A stretch of DNA of 64,000 bases, taken from contig JAJQCQ010000047.1 in the NCBI GenBank assembly GCA_021202635.1, forward strand, positions 23,820 to 87,819, given 5' to 3'. Under the pieces are notes generated by a model. The model had not been told where the DNA came from and searched no databases. It saw only the letters and a list, made by a program, of their open reading frames with translations. Both the position numbers and the translations under genes were made by a program. Numbering within the stretch: position 1 is the stretch's first letter; every line of letters starts with the position of its first letter. Origin of the DNA: Lachnospiraceae bacterium (GTDB lineage: Bacteria; Bacillota; Clostridia; Lachnospirales; Lachnospiraceae). Shown here in pieces: positions 1 through 7,891 of the stretch.

Positions 1-1
1 C

Positions 2-700
2 GGGGAGCAGGAATTCATGGGGCTTCCTTTTCTTGTCAGCGAAGCTGTTCTGATCCCGCGGCAGGATACGGAGACGCTGGTGGAGCTGGCGCTGGAAAAA
101 ATTAAGGTAGCGCTGCGTTCTGATGCAGTGCCGGGAAAGGACAGGGCCGGGCAGGATGCTGATTTGCCGCGGGAGGAAAAGGACAGGTACCGTGTGCTGG
201 ATCTGTGTACGGGGTCAGGCTGCATCGCGGTGAGCATTGCGAAGCTGTGCGAGCGGATGCCGGAGGTCTGTGCTTCAGATCTTTCGGCGGACGCGTTGGC
301 AGTGGCGCGGGAGAATGCCCGGCGGTTGGGCGTGGATGTGCGGATTTTCCAGAGCGATTTATTTACGCAGATACCGAAGCCTGCGGAAGGATTTGACTTG
401 ATTGTCTCGAATCCGCCCTATATCCGCACGCGGGTCATTGAAGAGCTTTCGGAGGAGGTGCGTCTGCACGAGCCGCGGATGGCGCTGGATGGCGGGATGG
501 ACGGGCTGGAGTTTTACCGGAGAATTGTCTGTGAGAGCAGGGATTATCTGCGCTCCGGCGGATGGCTGCTGCTGGAGATCGGCTATGATCAGGGAGCGGA
601 GGTGGCGGACCTGCTGCGGCGGTACGGGTTTTCACAGGTGCAAGTCTCGAAGGACCTGGCAGGGAATGACCGTGTGGCGGAAGGCGTTTATTACGCGTGA
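2..700 (+). CDS. prmC: PrmC (HemK) release factor glutamine methyltransferase, 5' partial
   Basis: This enzyme methylates the glutamine of the GGQ motif in class I release factors, using S-adenosylmethionine in the cytoplasm. The reading frame is already open at the left edge of the window, and the residues GEQEF precede the first ATG (position 17), as in full-length PrmC proteins. So the gene is cut by the window border and that ATG is internal. Visible family motifs are IPRQDTE, the SAM-binding LDLCTGSGCIA and the catalytic SNPPY. It lies directly upstream of its substrate gene prfA, the usual order. A stretch between IPRQDTE and the SAM motif (about positions 118-190) is longer than I expect for the family and ends in a segment related to coding repeats found elsewhere in the window. 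Confidence 0.93.
   Translation, partial: GEQEFMGLPFLVSEAVLIPRQDTETLVELALEKIKVALRSDAVPGKDRAGQDADLPREEKDRYRVLDLCTGSGCIAVSIAKLCERMPEVCASDLSADALAVARENARRLGVDVRIFQSDLFTQIPKPAEGFDLIVSNPPYIRTRVIEELSEEVRLHEPRMALDGGMDGLEFYRRIVCESRDYLRSGGWLLLEIGYDQGAEVADLLRRYGFSQVQVSKDLAGNDRVAEGVYYA
152..180 (+). repeat. Possible in-frame coding repeat inside prmC
   Basis: This segment encodes a GQDADLPREE-type peptide that resembles the GCRDLP peptides encoded by the repeat units in the esterase gene (58852-58892 and 59446-59601). At DNA level it shares the pattern GGATGC, then TTGCCGC, then a purine-rich tail. It lies in a hydrophilic stretch between two conserved PrmC motifs, where an insertion could be tolerated. 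The match is short and degenerate, so it is only a candidate member. Confidence 0.35.
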
Positions 701-757
701 TATCCGTTTACGGCTCCGGCAGATGCGGGAAGAACCATGCAGTGGAGGGAGGTTATT

Positions 758-1834
758 ATGTTTGACAAATTAGAAGATCTGCAGCTGCGGCTGGAGGAGA
801 TCCTGAATATGCTGAATGATCCGTCCATAGTGGCGGATCCGGCGCGCTTTCAGAAACTGATGAAGGAGCAGGCCAGCCTGCAGCCGATCGTGGATGCTTA
901 TCAGCAATACAAAAAGAACAAAGAGACGGTTGAGGAGTCTCTGGCGATGCTGGAGGAGGAATCCGACGAGGAGATGCGCGAGATGCTCAAGGAAGAGCTG
1001 TCCGATGCGCGGGAGCAGGTCGCGGCGCTGGAGAAAAGGCTGAAAATATTGCTGCTGCCGAAGGATCCGAACGATGAGAAAAACGTCATTATAGAAATTC
1101 GCGCAGGTGCGGGCGGGGATGAGGCAGCACTGTTTGCTGCGGAGATTTACCGTATGTATGTGCATTATGCGGAGAGCCGCCGCTGGAAGGTGGAGACCAT
1201 GGACCTGGAGGAGATCGGGATCGGCGGTATGAAGTATGTGAGCTTTATGGTGACCGGTCAGGGCGCCTATTCCATGCTGAAATACGAGTCGGGCGTCCAC
1301 CGGGTACAGCGTGTGCCGGAGACGGAGTCCGGCGGGCGGATTCACACCTCGACAATTACGGTAGCGATCATGCCGGAGGCAGAGGAGGTGGATGTACAGC
1401 TTGACCTGAATGACTGCCGGTTTGATGTATTCCGTGCGTCCGGCAACGGCGGCCAGTGTGTCAACACCACGGATTCAGCGGTCCGGCTGACGCACATTCC
1501 GACAGGCATTGTAATTTCCTGCCAGGACGAGAAGTCACAGCTGAAAAATAAGGACAAGGCACTGAAGGTGCTGCGGGCAAAGCTGTATGACCTGGAACGG
1601 CAGAAAGCGCATGACGCGGAGGCGGAGGCCCGCCGCATTCAGGTAGGCTCGGGCGACCGCTCGGAGAAAATCCGCACCTATAATTTCCCGCAGGGACGGG
1701 TGACGGATCACCGGATCAACCTGACGCTTTATAAGCTGGACAAGATACTGGACGGCGACATTCAGGAGATCATTGACAACTGCATCGCGGCGGATCAGAC
1801 GGCGAAGCTAAGCCGCCTGGAGAGTGCAGGATGA
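758..1834 (+). CDS. prfA: Peptide chain release factor 1
   Basis: RF1 recognises UAA and UAG stop codons and triggers peptide release. The 358-residue product has the codon-recognition tripeptide in [10 protein letters not shown] (a PxT type, so RF1 rather than RF2) and the catalytic GGQ at residues 231-233, followed by [13 protein letters not shown] chose ATG 758 because GGAGGGAGG at 744-752 sits at proper distance; an in-frame ATG at 737 lies upstream of that site. The length matches the family. It follows prmC by 57 bases and is probably cotranscribed with it. Confidence 0.97.
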   Translation: MFDKLEDLQLRLEEILNMLNDPSIVADPARFQKLMKEQASLQPIVDAYQQYKKNKETVEESLAMLEEESDEEMREMLKEELSDAREQVAALEKRLKILLLPKDPNDEKNVIIEIRAGAGGDEAALFAAEIYRMYVHYAESRRWKVETMDLEEIGIGGMKYVSFMVTGQGAYSMLKYESGVHRVQRVPETESGGRIHTSTITVAIMPEAEEVDVQLDLNDCRFDVFRASGNGGQCVNTTDSAVRLTHIPTGIVISCQDEKSQLKNKDKALKVLRAKLYDLERQKAHDAEAEARRIQVGSGDRSEKIRTYNFPQGRVTDHRINLTLYKLDKILDGDIQEIIDNCIAADQTAKLSRLESAG

Positions 1835-1853
1835 TGCTGTTATGTGAATTTTT

Positions 1854-2181
1854 GTAACAGTTCAGAACAGCATCGAAATGAAAAGACAGGTGCTGAGCGC
1901 CAGTGGCGCTCGTTTAGCACCGACCGGAGCGAAGCGGAGATGTGCAGGTTTACCTGCTAAAGGCTGTATTTTCATTTCGGGATGGGCGGGCGCTGATCGT
2001 CCAGTGGACGATCGTTTAGCGCCGACCGAAGTGAAACGTAGACGCCCATCAAGCCACAGACATATGACGCGTTAGCGGCATATAGCCTGCATCGCAGGCG
2101 TCGCTGGACGTCCAGTGGACGTCCGCTTAGCGACGACCGAAGCGGAGCGTAGACCTGCGGCCTGCTGTGCTGAATAGTTAC
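1854..2181. repeat. Long modular multi-hairpin repeat with inverted ends
   Basis: The left end reads GTAACAGTTCAGAACAGCA and the right end TGCTGTGCTGAATAGTTAC, which are near-perfect inverted copies. Inside, in order, are: arm CGAAATGAAAA (1874-1884) pairing with TTTTCATTTCG (1969-1979); hairpin unit 1; a GCAGGTTTACCTGC hairpin; a GGGCG/CGCCC pair enclosing unit 2; a CATATGACGC...GCGGCATATAG hairpin; GCCTGCATCGCAGGC; and hairpin unit 3. Related elements lie at 35537-35637, 42819-42873 and 48936-49111, plus several isolated ends. It fills the gap between prfA and the GH27 gene. An open frame at 1878-2075 inside it is an artefact of the repeat. It could be a mobile MITE-like element or a structured RNA. 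Confidence 0.8.
1889..2153 (+). repeat. Three copies of a two-tier hairpin unit with conserved tail
   Basis: The units are at 1889-1940, 1989-2042 and 2100-2153. Each has an outer stem (GGTGCT/AGCACC, GGCGCT/AGCGCC, GTCGCT/AGCGAC), an inner stem closed by an invariant AGT loop (for example GATCGTCC/GGACGATC), and a near-constant tail resembling GACCGAAGCGGAGCGTAGA. The stems differ in sequence between units but stay complementary, which is covariation visible by eye. A fourth, more degenerate unit lies at 11763-11818. Confidence 0.8.
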
Positions 2182-2195
2182 GAAATTTTTTTACA

Positions 2196-2224
2196 TTGTA
2201 AAGTAACATCGGTTATGCTAGAAT
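2196..2224 (+). promoter_or_regulatory. Sigma-A-type promoter for the GH27 gene
   Basis: TTGTAA (2196-2201), a 17-base spacer and TAGAAT (2219-2224) with an extended TG at 2216-2217. It begins 15 bases after the right end of the multi-hairpin repeat, so transcription of the glycan locus starts just outside the element. Confidence 0.65.
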
Positions 2225-2276
2225 ACGTTTCGCTGTAAGAACAGGAGAGCAGATCAGAGAACAGGAGGATGATACG

Positions 2277-3635
2277 ATGAATAAGAATCAGTTTGCACTG
2301 ACCCCGCCTATGGGCTGGAACAGCTATGATTATTATGACACTTCAGTGACGGAAGCCGAGGTAAAGGCAAATGCGGATTACATGGCGGCACATCTGAAGG
2401 AGTACGGCTGGGAATACATTGTGGTGGATATTCAGTGGTACGCACGCGGGGCGGGTTCCATGCGCGACCGCTATCAGTACATTCCCTTCAGTGAGCTGGA
2501 GATGGATGCGTACGGCCGGCTGCTGCCGGATCCAGACCGGTTTCCATCTTCGGTGAATGGCGCGGGCTTTGGGCCTCTGGCGGATTATGTCCATTCATTG
2601 GGACTGAAATTCGGCATCCATATCATGCGCGGCATACCGCGCGCGGCGGCACAGGCGCACCTGCCGGTATACGGCACGGAGGTGACTGCGGCGGATGTGG
2701 CGGATCCGTTTTCCATTTCACGCTGGAATCCGGATATGTACGGCCTGCGCGATGAGAAGGAAAGCCAGGCATACTATGATTCGATTTTTGCCCTGTATGC
2801 GCAGTGGGGTGTGGATTATGTGAAGTGCGACGATATCTGTAATACGAATGCTTATCCGCTGAATCCGTATTCTGCGGAGCATGAGGTGGAGATGCTGCAG
2901 GCGGCGATCCAGAAGAGCGGCAGGCCGATCGTGCTCAGCCTTTCTCCGGGACCGGCGCTGATCGAGAAAGCGTGGCACTATGAGAAATACGCAAATATGT
3001 GGCGGATTACGGATGATTTCTGGGACGACTGGGCGCTGCTGCTGAATATGTTTGAGCGCTGCGAGCTGTGGCAGAATCATGTAAAGCCGGGCTGTTTCCC
3101 GGACTGCGACATGCTGCCGCTTGGATTTCTGGGAAAAGGCTTTGGTCAGGAACGCCAGTGCGGTTTTACCAGACCGGAGCAGATTACGATGATGACGCTC
3201 TGGTGTGTGTTCCGCTCTCCTCTGATGCTGGGCGCGGAGATGACAAAGCTGGATGACTGGACGCTGTCGCTGCTTACGAACCGTGAGGTGCTGGCGCTGA
3301 TGCAGGACGGACACCACGGTGTACAGGTACAGCGGTCAGAGGACTGTGCCGTATGGGGCAGCTTTTGCGACGCCGGAACCAGGAACCGGGAGGACAGCGG
3401 TCTGTACGTGGCATTGTTTAATTTGAAAGATGCAAAGGCGGAGGTCTCTGTTTCCGTGGATGAGCTTGCGGATGCTTTTCCGGCAGAGGCGTCTGCCGCA
3501 CTGCAGCAGCGCGCGGCAGAGCAGGGCGGCCTGAAGCTGCGGGAGCTCTGGAGCGGCGCGATGGAGGGCTCGGATGGAATGCGTGTTTCGGCGGCCGTGG
3601 AAGCGCATGGAGCGAAGCTGTTTCGGGTGATCTGA
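2277..3635 (+). CDS. GH27 family alpha-galactosidase-like glycosidase
   Basis: This predicted cytoplasmic glycosidase (452 residues, no signal peptide) should remove alpha-galactosyl or beta-L-arabinopyranosyl ends from oligosaccharides. The N-terminal TPPMGWNSYD is the GH27 signature. The likely nucleophile is Asp185 in DYVKCDD, and RITDDFWDDW probably carries the acid/base. The C-terminal ~100 residues look like the family's beta domain. RBS AGGAGG precedes ATG by about nine bases. It opens a locus continuing with GH2 beta-galactosidase, a LacI regulator and an ABC importer, suggesting galactose-containing plant oligosaccharides as substrate. The exact sugar cannot be read from sequence. 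Confidence 0.88.
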   Translation: MNKNQFALTPPMGWNSYDYYDTSVTEAEVKANADYMAAHLKEYGWEYIVVDIQWYARGAGSMRDRYQYIPFSELEMDAYGRLLPDPDRFPSSVNGAGFGPLADYVHSLGLKFGIHIMRGIPRAAAQAHLPVYGTEVTAADVADPFSISRWNPDMYGLRDEKESQAYYDSIFALYAQWGVDYVKCDDICNTNAYPLNPYSAEHEVEMLQAAIQKSGRPIVLSLSPGPALIEKAWHYEKYANMWRITDDFWDDWALLLNMFERCELWQNHVKPGCFPDCDMLPLGFLGKGFGQERQCGFTRPEQITMMTLWCVFRSPLMLGAEMTKLDDWTLSLLTNREVLALMQDGHHGVQVQRSEDCAVWGSFCDAGTRNREDSGLYVALFNLKDAKAEVSVSVDELADAFPAEASAALQQRAAEQGGLKLRELWSGAMEGSDGMRVSAAVEAHGAKLFRVI

Positions 3636-3860
3636 TGGGCTGTGCTGAGGATTTTATCGGTTGCGATACGTGTATCAGGCGGTGCAGGATGCATCAGTTA
3701 TTTCGTAACAGATCCTGAGGGGCTTATGGCTTATCAGAAGAAAAAGTGCGCCTGCGGGCATTTTCTGACAGGTCAGCGGCAGAGTTTTTATGTTGCAAAA
3801 TACGTACGGATATATCTGGGAAAGGGATGTGAAGTATAATACAGGAAAGGAAAGATCGAC

Positions 3861-6467
3861 ATGAATCAGGCGATTATGACTTTAAATGAAGGCTGGCGGT
3901 TTCATTACGGGGATGTGCCCGAGGCATGGTACAAGGGTTATGACGATCAGGACTGGGAAGAGGTCGCTTTGCCGCATGACTGGTCGGTACATATGCCTTT
4001 TCAGAAGGAATATTCCAGCGGCACCGGCTATCTGGCCGGCGGGATTGGCTGGTATCGGCTGCGCTTTTCTCTGCCGGAGGCGTACCGGGGAAAGCGTATC
4101 CGGATTGTTTTTGACGGCATCTATAAAAACAGCCGGATCTGGTGCAACAGCTATCATCTTGGGAAACGGCCATACGGTTACAGTGAGATCAGCTATGATA
4201 TTACAGATTTTGCGAGTTTTGGCGATCGGGAGAATGAGATCAGCGTGCAGGTGACGCACACGGATCTGGCGGATTCCCGCTGGTTTACCGGCTCAGGAAT
4301 TTACCGAAAGGTCTGGCTGATCGCGGAAGAGCCAGTGCATCCGGTGCTGCATGGGACACAGTTCCGGACAATGGCGGTATGCGGGAACGGATGCGATCCG
4401 TCAGCAGCGCCGTCCGCACACGAAGCGTTTTCTGAATGCGGCGTGGCCTGCCGCCGGGAGGACGTTTCCACTGCTGCAGCTGCACAGAGTGCACGGATTC
4501 ATATCCGCGCGGAATTCGCCAATGATTCGGAGAATGAGGTTCAGCTGCAGGCCCGCTTCCGCCTGCTTGACGCGGACCGGCAGGAGGCAGCTGCCTGGGA
4601 ATCGCAGATGCCCCTTGCCGCGGGAGAAACAGGTGAGATGCAGCTGGACGGCGCGGTGGAAAACCCGCAGCTCTGGTCGGTGGATACGCCGTATCTGTAT
4701 ACACTTGTGACGGAACTGGCGGCAACCTCTCTGACCGCAAATAGCTGCAAAAACAGCGACGAAGGCGTTTACTGGCTTGCGCAGACGCAGAAGGTCGGTA
4801 TCCGCACAGCGGTATTTGACCCGGATGAGGGGTTTTTCCTGAATGGGGAAAACCGGAAGCTGAAGGGCGTATGCGTACACCATGACGGCGGCTGTCTGGG
4901 TGCGGCGATGACCCGCGAGGTCTGGCTCCGCCGCCTGCTGAAGCTGAAAGAAGCGGGCTGCAACGCGATCCGCACCAGTCATAACCCGCATATGCCGGAG
5001 CTGTATGACCTCTGCGATGAGCTTGGTCTGCTGGTGATGGATGAGGCGTTTGATGAGTGGGAAAATCCCAAAAATAAATGGTCGACGGGACACAATGTTT
5101 ATCCGCCGAAGCATCAGGGCTATGCGGAAGATTTCCCGCAGTGGTATGAGGCGGATCTGACTGCGATGATCCGCCGGGACTGGAACCATCCTTCCATTAT
5201 TCTCTGGAGCATCGGCAATGAAATCGACTATCCGAACGATCCCTACTGCCATCCGGATTTTCAGGCTATGGTGGGCAACAATGACGCCGACAAACCGGCG
5301 GCAGAGATGATGTACAATCCGGACAAGCCGGACGCCCGGCGGCTCACTGTGATTGCGGCGCGGCTGGCAAATATCACCCGCAGCCTGGATGGCTCCCGCC
5401 CGGTGACGCTGGCGGCAGCTTTTCCGGAGCTTTCCTCCCGGATTGGCTTCCTTGACGAGCTGGATGTGGTGGGCTACAATTACAAAGAGCATCTTTACGA
5501 GCAGGATCACGCGCGCTTCCCGGAAAAACCATTTTTGGGAAGTGAGAACAGCCACAGCTATCAGGCATGGAGGGCGGTGGCTGACCATCCCTACATCAGC
5601 GGACAGTTTCTGTGGACCGGCATTGATTACCTCGGCGAAGCACATGGCTGGCCGATTCACGGCTCCGGTGCGGGACTTCTCGACCTGGCCGGCAATGAAA
5701 AGCCGGCGTACTACCGCCGCAAAGCCTTCTGGAGCGAGAAGCCAACCCTCTGCCTGCTGACTGCGGCCGCGGAGGGAGATGAGGACGGCGCTGCCGAAAA
5801 GTGTGATCCCGAATGGAAGGATTTTCAGGCCTCCTGGAATTATACGCCGGGGACACAGGTGGAGGTTTTCTGCTTCGCAAACGTAAAAGCTCCGGAGCTG
5901 TTTCTGAATGGGACCTCCCTGGGAAGCGGCGTGTGGAGCGAAGAATATGGTCGCTATGAGTGGAAGGTGGCGTTCGAGCCGGGGATCTTAAAGGCAGTCG
6001 CTCATGGAGATGGGGAACAGGAAGAAGCGTTCGCTCCTTCCGCCGGTCGGGAAGCCGCGCCGCATTCGGAAAACGCCTCAGGCCGGGACGGCGCGGAAGA
6101 GGTATCGTGCAGCCTGGAGACGAGCGGCCCGGCAGCGCAGCTGGCTGTGAAGGTATGGGAACCCTCAGAAACGGACTGCAAAACGGCGGAAGCACATGCA
6201 CAGATTGCGCAGATCGAGGTATCTCTTCTTGACGCGCAGGGGCGTCTGGCCGCGAACGAGGATATGACCATCCGTGCAGAGGTGGAGAACGGTACTCTTC
6301 TGGGTCTGGAAAACGGAGACCTGGCGGATCTGACCTCCTACACAGAGAACTGGAGAAAAACGCGCAGAGGCCGTCTGGTCCTTTATGTCCGTCCGGGTTC
6401 CGGCGCACAGACGATGGTTCGCGTAAGCTGTGAGGAACTGGGGCAGACCACGGAATGCACCCTCTGA
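3861..6467 (+). CDS. GH2 family beta-galactosidase-like glycosidase
   Basis: The 868-residue product hydrolyses terminal beta-galactosides or related beta-glycosides. It shows the GH2 order: sugar-binding jelly roll (about 1-165), Ig-like domain, TIM barrel from about 330 to 640, then C-terminal beta domains. The acid/base is Glu454 in WSIGNEID and the probable nucleophile Glu562 in LGSENS. No signal peptide is visible, so it likely acts inside the cell after import. RBS AGGAAAGGA precedes ATG. Two inserts, near residues 187-202 and 728-742, are encoded by inverted copies of one repeat (4422-4451 and 6050-6079). The 225-base gap upstream shows no convincing gene. Confidence 0.9.
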   Translation: MNQAIMTLNEGWRFHYGDVPEAWYKGYDDQDWEEVALPHDWSVHMPFQKEYSSGTGYLAGGIGWYRLRFSLPEAYRGKRIRIVFDGIYKNSRIWCNSYHLGKRPYGYSEISYDITDFASFGDRENEISVQVTHTDLADSRWFTGSGIYRKVWLIAEEPVHPVLHGTQFRTMAVCGNGCDPSAAPSAHEAFSECGVACRREDVSTAAAAQSARIHIRAEFANDSENEVQLQARFRLLDADRQEAAAWESQMPLAAGETGEMQLDGAVENPQLWSVDTPYLYTLVTELAATSLTANSCKNSDEGVYWLAQTQKVGIRTAVFDPDEGFFLNGENRKLKGVCVHHDGGCLGAAMTREVWLRRLLKLKEAGCNAIRTSHNPHMPELYDLCDELGLLVMDEAFDEWENPKNKWSTGHNVYPPKHQGYAEDFPQWYEADLTAMIRRDWNHPSIILWSIGNEIDYPNDPYCHPDFQAMVGNNDADKPAAEMMYNPDKPDARRLTVIAARLANITRSLDGSRPVTLAAAFPELSSRIGFLDELDVVGYNYKEHLYEQDHARFPEKPFLGSENSHSYQAWRAVADHPYISGQFLWTGIDYLGEAHGWPIHGSGAGLLDLAGNEKPAYYRRKAFWSEKPTLCLLTAAAEGDEDGAAEKCDPEWKDFQASWNYTPGTQVEVFCFANVKAPELFLNGTSLGSGVWSEEYGRYEWKVAFEPGILKAVAHGDGEQEEAFAPSAGREAAPHSENASGRDGAEEVSCSLETSGPAAQLAVKVWEPSETDCKTAEAHAQIAQIEVSLLDAQGRLAANEDMTIRAEVENGTLLGLENGDLADLTSYTENWRKTRRGRLVLYVRPGSGAQTMVRVSCEELGQTTECTL
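4422..4451 (+). repeat. In-frame coding repeat, direct copy in the GH2 gene
   Basis: The core GAAGCGTTTTCTGAATGCGG is followed by CGTGGCCTGC. It matches the esterase units at 59446-59601 (shared GCGTTTTC, GAATG and CCTGCCGCCG blocks). It is about 25 of 30 identical to the reverse complement of 6050-6079 in the same gene. The reading frame is kept. Confidence 0.6.
6050..6079 (-). repeat. In-frame coding repeat, inverted copy in the GH2 gene
   Basis: Read on the minus strand this is GAGGCGTTTTCCGAATGCGG then CGCGGCTTCC, matching the copy at 4422-4451. Because it is inserted in the opposite orientation, it encodes an unrelated peptide (REAAPHSENAS) yet leaves the GH2 frame open. Confidence 0.6.
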
Positions 6468-6490
6468 GAAAGACGGTTTTCACAGTCTGT

Positions 6491-6593
6491 GGCCTGTTGT
6501 TTTGAAGCGTTATCAATGTGAGAAAATACGCAGTTCCGGGCAGGCAGCAATGCCTGCCCGAATGGTTTGCGGCCTGCTGTTCTGAATAGTTAC
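6491..6593. repeat. Two tandem repeat ends with a GC hairpin
   Basis: Two right-end motifs, GGCCTGTTGTTTTGAAGCG (6491) and TGCTGTTCTGAATAGTTAC (6575-6593), flank a strong hairpin CGGGCAGGCA-gcaa-TGCCTGCCCG at 6537-6560. This is a reduced version of the 1854-2181 family, directly downstream of the GH2 gene. The hairpin could also act as the 3' end of that transcript. Confidence 0.6.
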
Positions 6594-6645
6594 ATAATTT
6601 GTAAGGAAGTCCGAAGTGCTCAGAGAGGAATATGGGCAATTTTAC

Positions 6646-6665
6646 ATGTGGTCGCGCGACCACAT
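6646..6665. promoter_or_regulatory. Perfect 20-base palindrome, candidate LacI-family operator
   Basis: ATGTGGTCGCGCGACCACAT is a perfect inverted repeat with a central CG, the geometry typical of LacI-family operators. It ends nine bases before the -35 box of the promoter for the LacI-type gene, so autoregulation is plausible. A simple hairpin repeat is the alternative. Confidence 0.5.
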
Positions 6666-6674
6666 ATTCAGTAA

Positions 6675-6703
6675 TTGATTAAAATTGAGCAAAAGAATAT
6701 AAT
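6675..6703 (+). promoter_or_regulatory. Promoter of the regulator/ABC operon
   Basis: TTGATT (6675-6680), 17-base spacer, TATAAT (6698-6703). The leader to the regulator start is about 65 bases. Confidence 0.65.
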
Positions 6704-6773
6704 CAAAGTATCGTCTTGGGTGCAAAAGTGATAGTATTAACCTGGGCATATTTTGGATGCTGCGGGGGTGGAT

Positions 6774-7829
6774 ATGGTTACAAGAAAGGACATTGCCCGG
6801 GAGGTTGGAGTTTCGGTTTCGGTTGTTTCACGCGCATTGAATAACAGCGGTTATGTCGATGCCGGGAAGCGGAAAAAGATCATAGAGAAAGCGGAAGAGC
6901 TGGGATATGTACCCAATCCAAAAGCAATGTCTCTGATGCAGAACCGGACACGGCAGATCCTTTTCTACAGCAAGAACCTGAAAAATGCCTACAATACGGA
7001 ACTGTACGAGGGCATGTGCAGGGCGGCGGAGGAGCAGGGATACATTGTAGCTATTTGTGCTTCTTTGAATTTCTGCAATATCCGGGAAATCATGGCGGAC
7101 GGATTGATTCTGTCTGACGCGATTGTTGCATCCAGATATTTGAAAAATGAGGGAAAGAATTATTTCCTTCCGGCGGTGGTTGCGACCTATGACGACCCGG
7201 TTTCCTTCCCCAGGTCCGTTCCGGTGATCGGGTGTGATCTGTGGGAAGGGATGAATATGCTCCTGGAGTATCTGGTTCTTCATGGTCATCATAGAATTGC
7301 GTATGTCTCGCCTTACGATATCGGGGAAGGCGGACCGCGTTTTCTGGCATGGAAGAGTTTTATGATTTCGGTAGCTGGAGACCGGATCATGGACTACTAT
7401 TTTGGACGGACCGATGAGAGCGGGGAGTGTGACTCCTGCCGGTCGGAGTCTTCGGAGGAAGGTGAGAATGGGCGGGACGCCTGGATGGAGGATGACTTTT
7501 TCGGAGAAGGGATGCATGCCGCAGATGCATTCCTGAAAAGAAAGACCGATGCGACGGCTGTGATCTGCTTTAACGATGAAATGGCGTATGGCTTCTGCAA
7601 GCGCCTGCGTCAGCTCGGATGCAGAATTCCGCAGGATATCTCGGTGGTCGGGATTGATGGTTCCTATGTGAGCCGTTATGTGGAGCAGCCCTTGACGACA
7701 TTGTCGACGGATCCCTATGTTCATGGGAGAAAATGTGTGGAGCTGCTGCTGAATATGATTAACGGCGGCGAAATCCGATACCGGACAAAGCTGCCCGCCA
7801 GGATCATTGAGGGCGAAACGGTATCCTGA
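6774..7829 (+). CDS. LacI-family transcriptional regulator
   Basis: This 351-residue one-component regulator has an N-terminal helix-turn-helix (TRKDIAREVGVSVSVVSRALNN) and a periplasmic-binding-protein-like sugar-sensing domain ending in STDPYVHGRKCVELL. I chose ATG 6774, with GGGGGTGG just upstream; a TTG at 6753 is possible. It sits between the GH27/GH2 genes and the ABC importer genes, which it probably controls, perhaps through the palindrome at 6646-6665. Residues about 214-240 form a Ser/Glu-rich stretch (SGECDSCRSESSEEGENG) that I would not expect in this fold and that may be a lineage-specific insert. Confidence 0.92.
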   Translation: MVTRKDIAREVGVSVSVVSRALNNSGYVDAGKRKKIIEKAEELGYVPNPKAMSLMQNRTRQILFYSKNLKNAYNTELYEGMCRAAEEQGYIVAICASLNFCNIREIMADGLILSDAIVASRYLKNEGKNYFLPAVVATYDDPVSFPRSVPVIGCDLWEGMNMLLEYLVLHGHHRIAYVSPYDIGEGGPRFLAWKSFMISVAGDRIMDYYFGRTDESGECDSCRSESSEEGENGRDAWMEDDFFGEGMHAADAFLKRKTDATAVICFNDEMAYGFCKRLRQLGCRIPQDISVVGIDGSYVSRYVEQPLTTLSTDPYVHGRKCVELLLNMINGGEIRYRTKLPARIIEGETVS

Positions 7830-7891
7830 CGAATCCCTGTGTTTCCTTTGAGGCACGGGAGCAACTGGTTGTGAATGGAGAGGAAGGTTTT

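Noticed and set aside
1878..2075. A 65-codon open frame on the plus strand
   Set aside because: It lies wholly within the multi-hairpin repeat, and its repeated RLAPT peptide is simply the translation of the hairpin-unit tail.
3642..3839. A 65-codon open frame before the GH2 gene
   Set aside because: No ribosome binding site, no recognisable protein, and it ends just before the GH2 ribosome site; probably chance.
3793..3840. Promoter for the GH2 gene using TTGCAA and TATAAT
   Set aside because: The two boxes are about 36 bases apart, far beyond the usual 16-18, so this is not a supported promoter.
4401..5660. Long antisense open frame (419 codons) opposite the GH2 gene
   Set aside because: A shadow of the real coding strand; composition is His/Arg/Gln-rich with no family resemblance and no start signals.
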